Positions 5,996-9,811 of a stretch of 9,811 nt of DNA are shown piece after piece (positions within the stretch are counted from its first letter, which is position 1; every line of letters starts with the position of its first letter). Under the pieces are notes generated by a model. That model had not been told where the DNA came from and ran no database searches. It was given only the letters and a program-made list of their open reading frames with translations. The DNA lies in the NCBI GenBank assembly GCA_050732635.1, contig JBOHRE010000109.1, positions 1-9,811 on the forward strand, given 5' to 3'. The stretch is from JBOHRE01 sp050732635 (GTDB lineage: Bacteria; Gemmatimonadota; Gemmatimonadetes; Longimicrobiales; RSA9). Made by a program: the position numbers and the translations under genes.

Positions 5996-6126
5996 AGGGC
6001 GTGAGGTTCTGGATAACGGCCGGCAAGGTAAAGGCGCGCCCGGCGGAGATCAAGCAAACTGGCGCCGCCGCGCCGCAGGTCACCGTGCGTGCGCCTCGCG
6101 CCTGCTGCGCACGGACCGCGGCCACG

Positions 6127-6153
6127 AAAAAGAGGGCGTCTTTCGACGCCCTC
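6127..6153 (-). terminator. Intrinsic terminator downstream of the M23 peptidase gene
   Basis: On the minus strand a perfect 9-base-pair stem, GAGGGCGTC with GACGCCCTC, closes a GAAA tetraloop (GNRA type) and is followed at once by TTTTT. It starts 51 bases after the M23 stop at 6204. It should separate the M23 transcript from the lipoprotein/fadJ/DUF402/dsbA group, implying a further promoter between about 6126 and 5996. Confidence 0.85.
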
Positions 6154-6180
6154 CTCTCGGGTTCGACCGCTACCGCTGAC

Positions 6181-6199
6181 CGGGCACTCGGGGTGCCCG
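6181..6199 (-). other. Short hairpin just after the M23 stop codon
   Basis: A 7-base-pair perfect stem (CGGGCAC with GTGCCCG) with a 5-base loop lies 4 bases beyond the M23 stop. There is no T-tract. It sits about 28 bases before the terminator hairpin and may be a second 3'-end structure protecting the transcript. Confidence 0.45.
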
Positions 6200-6203
6200 C
6201 CCC

Positions 6204-7139
6204 TTAATCCGGAATCCCGCGGGTCTCGATGATGAAGCTGCGCGGGTCGGCCGGACGGCCCTTGACCAGCACCTCGTAATGCAGGTGCGGACCGACCGAC
6301 AGCCCGGTCGAGCCGACCGCCGCCACGACGTCGCCCCGCTTCACCCGCTGGCCTGACGTGGCCATGAGCTTCGAGGCGTGCGCGTAACGCGTGATGTAGC
6401 CGTGGCCATGGTCGATCTCGACCATCAGGCCGTAGTTGCCGTTGCGACCGGCGAAGGCCACCGTGCCATCGGCCGCGGCGCGGATCGGCGTGCCCGCCGG
6501 CGCCGTGATGTCGATGCCCTCGTGCGGCCGCGCGACGTGCAGGATCGGGTGCATACGGCTGCGCGTGAACGAGCTCGTCAGGAAGCCCCTCGCCGGCAGG
6601 ATCGACGGCGTTGCTGCCAGCCGATTGTGGTGCCCCGCCAGCGTCGAGGTCGCCTCATTCCAGCTCTCGGCCAGGATCCGGGCGCGCCGCACCAGCGCGT
6701 CCAGCCGGCTGTCCACCTCGAAGGTGCGCGTGCCGATCACCTGATCGAGCTGGTACAGGCTCTGCTCCTCGAGCGTGGCCGTGCCCGGCCCGCCCACGCC
6801 CGCCAGCAACACATCGGTGTGGACCGGCTCCAGCCCGGCCACCAGCCGGAATGCCTGGTCGCGCTGCGCCAGCTCCGCCATCTCGCTCTCGATGCTGCGC
6901 GACTGGGTTTCGAAGTGTGCGACCTGCTGGCGCAGCAACGCGTTCTCGCTCTCGAGCTGCTGCACCCGAACGTCCTCGCTCGTGATGTGCAACACCCCGG
7001 CCCCCAACGAGGCAAGCGCGGCTCCACCCAGCAGCACCGCACCGATCGCCGTCCGGATCATCTCGCGACTCAGCTGGAACTGCCGGATCCGGCTGACGTC
7101 GCTCGAGATCAGCATGAGCGTCCAATGCTGTCTGGCCAT
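6204..7139 (-). CDS. M23-family peptidoglycan metallopeptidase (LytM/NlpD type), membrane anchored
   Basis: This 311-residue protein is predicted to cut, or to regulate cutting of, peptidoglycan cross-bridges outside the inner membrane. A basic cytoplasmic N-terminus (W-T-L-M-L-I, as in other M23 proteins) leads to one transmembrane segment at about 30-50. A coiled coil follows at about 55-95 and a further helical region at about 125-172. The M23 domain (about 183-300) has zinc and catalytic residues: His206 and Asp210 in P-H-E-G-I-D-I, and His285/His287 in P-H-L-H-Y-E. All expected residues are present, so it should be active rather than a degenerate LytM activator. ATG 7139 fits the basic/TM topology, though only a weak purine-rich site (CGAGA) precedes it. 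A sigma70-like promoter lies upstream and a terminator follows, so it may be transcribed alone. Confidence 0.94.
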   Translation of the reverse strand: MARQHWTLMLISSDVSRIRQFQLSREMIRTAIGAVLLGGAALASLGAGVLHITSEDVRVQQLESENALLRQQVAHFETQSRSIESEMAELAQRDQAFRLVAGLEPVHTDVLLAGVGGPGTATLEEQSLYQLDQVIGTRTFEVDSRLDALVRRARILAESWNEATSTLAGHHNRLAATPSILPARGFLTSSFTRSRMHPILHVARPHEGIDITAPAGTPIRAAADGTVAFAGRNGNYGLMVEIDHGHGYITRYAHASKLMATSGQRVKRGDVVAAVGSTGLSVGPHLHYEVLVKGRPADPRSFIIETRGIPD

Positions 7140-7258
7140 TGTCTGTCTCGGTCGAATTGCGGTGACCCGCTGCGAGGCATTTGCGGCATCGCACCGGAGC
7201 TCAACGGCTACTGCTCTATGACCAAGGGGGGCCGCGTGTACGGCTTCGAGAGGCGGGC

Positions 7259-7287
7259 AGGTTACCCGCGATTGGGGGGCATGTCAA
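7259..7287 (-). promoter_or_regulatory. Candidate sigma70-type promoter for the M23 gene
   Basis: On the minus strand, TTGACA (7282-7287, perfect -35 box) is followed after 17 bases by TAACCT (7259-7264), which keeps the most conserved T-A...T positions of the -10 box. The predicted start near 7252 would leave a leader of about 110 bases before ATG 7139. A second ATTGAC lies about 30 bases upstream. The site lies in the 219-base gap between metG and the M23 gene, which holds no other gene. Confidence 0.5.
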
Positions 7288-7358
7288 TGTTCGCAGCCCG
7301 CGCCGCGGCCGTCAATAGTTGTGTCACCGACCCGTACGGAAACCGAACCCACGGGCGC

Positions 7359-8879
7359 TCACGCCGGCTTCGGGAACAGCAGATCGCCGCGGTGCACGCG
7401 GTGACCTGCGAGGTCGAGACCGGCCAGCGCATCGAGCGGCGCCACCGCAGCGAGCCCGCAGCGCTCGGCCAGCGAGGCCATCTTGGACGGCATGAAGGGT
7501 TCGAGCAAGGTGGCCAGGCTGGCCACGGCGCGGGCGAGCGAGGCGAGCGTGGCATCGAGCGACGTCGCTTGCGCAGCGTCTTTCGCCTGACTCCAGGGCG
7601 CGCGTTCCTCGACGAAGCCATTGGCGGCGCGCGCCAGCTCGAGCGCTGCGCCGGCGCCCTGGTGCAGCAGGCAGACGTCCATGGCGCTCCGGTACTGCAC
7701 CAGTGTGTCGGCCAGCCGAGCGTCCAGGCTGGTCGCCTCGCCCGGCGGGATTTCGCCGTCCCGGTACCGCTCGATCATGGACAGCGTGCGGTTGGCCAGA
7801 TTGCCCAGATCGTCAGCCAGGTCGGCCGTGTAGCGGTCGTCGAAGCGCTGCCAGGACATCTCGCCGTCGCCGTTCCACGGGACCTCGCGCAGCAGGTAAT
7901 AGCGCAGCGGGTCCGGGCCGTAGCGTCTGATCGCCTCGTCCAGCTCGACCGTGGCGCCGCCGGTCTTCGACAGCTTGCCGCCGCCGTAGCTGATGAAGCC
8001 ATGCGCCCAGACCGAGCGCGGCAGCTCGAGGCTCGCGCTCATCAGGAACGCCGGCCAGTAGATGCAATGAAAGCGGGTGATGTCCTTGCCGATCACGTGC
8101 AGGTCGGCCGGCCACAGCCGTTCGTAGCCCGCGTCCGGGAAGCCGGTGGCCGAGATGTAGTTGGTCAGCGCGTCCAGCCACACGTACACCGTGTGCTCAT
8201 TGTCGCCCGGCCAGGCGACGCCCCATGGCAGCCGCGCTCGCGAGACCGAGATGTCGTCCAGGCCGCCCTCGATCACCCGCCGTACCTCGTTGCGCCGGAT
8301 CTCCGGCTGCACGAACTCCGGCCGCTCCTCCAGCAGCTGCAGCAGCCGATCCCGGTAACGCGACAGGCAGAAGAACCAGTTCTGCTCCTCCATCCACGTG
8401 ATCTCGCGCTGTGGGTGCAGCGGACAGCGCTGCTCGACCAGCTCCTCCTCCTTCTTGTACGCCTCGCAGCCCACGCAGTAATAGCCCGCGTACGTGCCGC
8501 GATAGAGGTCGCCCGCCTCCTGCATGCGCGCGATCAGCGCATGCACTGCCCGGTGATGCCGGGGCTCCGTCGTGCGGATGAAGTCGTCGTGGGAGATGCC
8601 GAGACGGCGCCACGCCTCGGCGAACTGCACCGTGATGCCATCGACCCAGTCGCTGGCTGCGACGCCCGCGGCTTCGGCGCTCTGCAGCACCTTCAGGCCG
8701 TGCTCGTCCATGCCCATGCCGAAGTGCACGGCCTCGCCCTTCAGGCGCCGATACCGCGCGATCGCGTCCGCGCCGATCTTCTCCAGCGCGTGCCCCATGT
8801 GGGGTGCGCCGTTCGCGTAGTCGATCGCGGTCGTGATGTAGAACGGCTTGGAGTTCGCCACCCGCTTACCTGCCACCAC
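7359..8879 (-). CDS. metG: Methionyl-tRNA synthetase (class I), short form
   Basis: It charges tRNA-Met with methionine using ATP in the cytoplasm. The 506-residue protein starts its Rossmann fold at K-P-F-Y-I-T-T-A-I-D-Y and has the HIGH-type motif H-M-G-H (27-30). A zinc knuckle Cys135/Cys138 ... Cys152/His155 (C-V-G-C and C-P-L-H) and the signature K-L-S-K-T (302-306) in place of KMSKS follow. A helical anticodon-binding domain covers about 350-500. There is no C-terminal Trbp111-like domain, so it should be a monomer of the short type. The start is one of several GTG codons: 8879 and 8876 follow a GGAG at 4 or 7 bases, and 8861 follows GGCAGG at 7 bases. All keep the whole catalytic domain. 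It overlaps the end of the ricT gene by 14 bases with the 8879 start. Confidence 0.96.
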   Translation of the reverse strand: MVAGKRVANSKPFYITTAIDYANGAPHMGHALEKIGADAIARYRRLKGEAVHFGMGMDEHGLKVLQSAEAAGVAASDWVDGITVQFAEAWRRLGISHDDFIRTTEPRHHRAVHALIARMQEAGDLYRGTYAGYYCVGCEAYKKEEELVEQRCPLHPQREITWMEEQNWFFCLSRYRDRLLQLLEERPEFVQPEIRRNEVRRVIEGGLDDISVSRARLPWGVAWPGDNEHTVYVWLDALTNYISATGFPDAGYERLWPADLHVIGKDITRFHCIYWPAFLMSASLELPRSVWAHGFISYGGGKLSKTGGATVELDEAIRRYGPDPLRYYLLREVPWNGDGEMSWQRFDDRYTADLADDLGNLANRTLSMIERYRDGEIPPGEATSLDARLADTLVQYRSAMDVCLLHQGAGAALELARAANGFVEERAPWSQAKDAAQATSLDATLASLARAVASLATLLEPFMPSKMASLAERCGLAAVAPLDALAGLDLAGHRVHRGDLLFPKPA

Positions 8880-9708
8880 CCGTCTCCGCGACCTCGCGCT
8901 TCAGCTCCTCCAGCGGCACGGTTCGGCGCAGGCCCTCCTCGTCCTTGAGATGGACCAGGTCGCGCCAGATGTCCATGCCGATCACCCGCTCCCTCCCCTT
9001 CGCCGTCGCCAGCGACCTGCCCTCACGCGGGAATCGCTTGCGCGCCTGCACGTACGCCTCGTGCTCGTACGTCAGGCAGCACATCAGCCGGCCGCAGCAG
9101 CCGGAGATCTGCGCCGGGTTCAGCGACAGCCGCTGATCCTTGGCCAGCTGCAGGCTGACCGGCTTCAGCTCGCGCAGCCAGGTCGAGCAGCACAGCTCGC
9201 GACCACACCGGCCGACGCCGCCCAGCAGCGCCGCCTCGTCGCGCACGCCGATCTGCTTCAGCTCGATGCGCGTCCGAAACGTCCGCGCCAGGTCCCGCAC
9301 CAGTTGCCGGAAATCGACCCGCCGCTCCGCCGTGAAGTAGATCGTCAGCTTGCGACGGTCCCACTGCCACTCCGCCTCGCTGACCTTCATCTTCAGGTTG
9401 AGCTGCTGCACCTTCTCACGCGTCACCCGCCGCACCCGCGGCTCATCCGCCCGCAGCACCGCCACCTGCGCGACGTCGTCGGGCGCCGCCAGCCGCATCA
9501 CCCGCCGCTCCGGCACCGGCGCCGCGCACCCAGTCGTGCACCCCGAACACTTCCGCTCCGCGATCGCGCCGCTCGCCGTCACCCGCCCCACATCCTGCCC
9601 CCGGTCCGCCTCCACGACCACATACGCGTTCAGCGGCGGCACCGCGCCGCCATGCGCGAAGTAGTCGCGCCGGTTGCCCTTGAAGCTCACTTCTATGATC
9701 TGAGACAC
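8866..9708 (-). CDS. ricT: RicT/YaaT-like PSP1-domain protein with an extra cysteine cluster
   Basis: PSP1 proteins such as Bacillus RicT (YaaT) work in the RicA-RicF-RicT complex, which binds Fe-S clusters and assists RNase Y-dependent mRNA processing. The 280-residue product matches the family along its length. It has an N-terminal barrel-like part (5-45), K-V-Q-Q-L-N-L-K-M-K-V and the PSP1 core (about 98-160). Then come the cysteine-rich blocks G-R-C-G-R-E-L-C-C-S (168, 173, 174) and S-G-C-C-G-R-L-M-C-C-L-T-Y-E (204, 205, 210, 211), with the linking A-K-D-Q-R-L-S-L-N-P. An additional C-S-G-C-T-T-G-C (54, 57, 61) lies in the N-terminal part. The start is GTG 9708, with only a weak ribosome site. 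It overlaps metG; ricT and metS are near neighbours in Bacillus too. No RicA or RicF is visible in the window. Confidence 0.92.
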   Translation of the reverse strand: MSQIIEVSFKGNRRDYFAHGGAVPPLNAYVVVEADRGQDVGRVTASGAIAERKCSGCTTGCAAPVPERRVMRLAAPDDVAQVAVLRADEPRVRRVTREKVQQLNLKMKVSEAEWQWDRRKLTIYFTAERRVDFRQLVRDLARTFRTRIELKQIGVRDEAALLGGVGRCGRELCCSTWLRELKPVSLQLAKDQRLSLNPAQISGCCGRLMCCLTYEHEAYVQARKRFPREGRSLATAKGRERVIGMDIWRDLVHLKDEEGLRRTVPLEELKREVAETGGGR

Positions 9709-9731
9709 GAAGCACCGTCGCCCGTTTCGCT

Positions 9732-9811
9732 ATGTCAGTGTCCCGCACCACCCCCCGGCCGGCCGCCGACCCGGCCGATCCCGCCGCCGCGGCGCCGGCG
9801 CCTCACACCAC
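9732..9811 (+). CDS. Possible start of a divergent gene (partial, weak)
   Basis: From ATG 9732 an open frame runs to the right edge (26 codons) with mostly G or C third positions and a Pro/Ala-rich, disordered-looking sequence. There is no Shine-Dalgarno site. The alternative is the 3' end of a minus-strand gene upstream of ricT: that strand is also open to the edge in two frames, with stops near 9732-9740, and a third frame stops at 9803. The sequence is too short to decide. Confidence 0.2.
   Translation, partial: MSVSRTTPRPAADPADPAAAAPAPHT

Noticed and set aside
5986..6057. An in-frame N-terminal extension of the lipoprotein from an upstream ATG.
   Set aside because: It would bury the signal peptide behind 24 charged residues, whereas ATG 5985 has a well-spaced GGAG and begins a normal lipoprotein signal.
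7325..7355. A stretch on the minus strand resembling a tRNA T-arm (GGGTTCGG and following bases), next to the metG stop.
   Set aside because: The would-be T stem pairs only with several G-T wobbles, and the rest of a tRNA would have to lie inside the metG coding end, where no anticodon arm or acceptor partner is seen.
6378..8948. A very long + strand open frame antisense to the M23 and metG genes.
   Set aside because: It is a stop-free shadow typical of GC-rich coding DNA: its product is rich in Arg, His, Gln and Ala with no recognisable domain, while the opposite strand encodes two clear enzymes.

Overview
This is a very GC-rich bacterial window with densely packed genes, strongly GC-biased third codon positions and frequent GTG starts. 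It encodes a lipoprotein, a Tat-type signal peptide, an M23 envelope peptidase and VKOR-type disulfide chemistry. That suggests a free-living bacterium with an active envelope. A high-GC phylum such as Gemmatimonadota is my best guess, from the VKOR/Dsb set, the lipoprotein style and the intergenic heptamer repeats. This is inference, since no rRNA or other decisive marker is present.

Layout. Positions 1-80 hold the tail of an unidentified + strand gene. Positions 140-1656 hold a compact + strand redox operon: a membrane-anchored DsbA-like thiol oxidase (CPGC), a VKOR-family membrane oxidase, and an unrecognised 69-residue protein that overlaps the VKOR stop as ATGA. A long hairpin of 7-base repeats (1702-1796) separates it from the convergent minus-strand block.

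The minus-strand block runs from about 9.7 kb down to 1.8 kb. In transcription order it holds a RicT/PSP1 protein, methionyl-tRNA synthetase (overlapping RicT), a promoter-like site, an M23 metallopeptidase with a terminator behind it, a coiled-coil lipoprotein, a second heptamer hairpin, a FadJ-like two-domain beta-oxidation enzyme, a DUF402 protein and a second, Tat-type DsbA-like protein (CPYC). The last three overlap or nearly overlap and look translationally coupled.

How they fit together. The two DsbA-like proteins and VKOR are expected to form and pass on disulfides outside the cytoplasm: DsbA oxidises substrates and VKOR reoxidises DsbA with quinone. The RicT-MetG pair recalls the ricT...metS neighbourhood of Bacillus. 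The rest are housekeeping or envelope functions.

No RNA gene, transposon, CRISPR array or clearly new multi-gene system is visible. The most unusual items are the two heptamer-repeat hairpins with a shared consensus, an extra three-cysteine cluster in RicT, the unknown small protein coupled to VKOR, the unusual coiled-coil lipoprotein, and the start-site arrangements of fadJ and the DUF402 gene.
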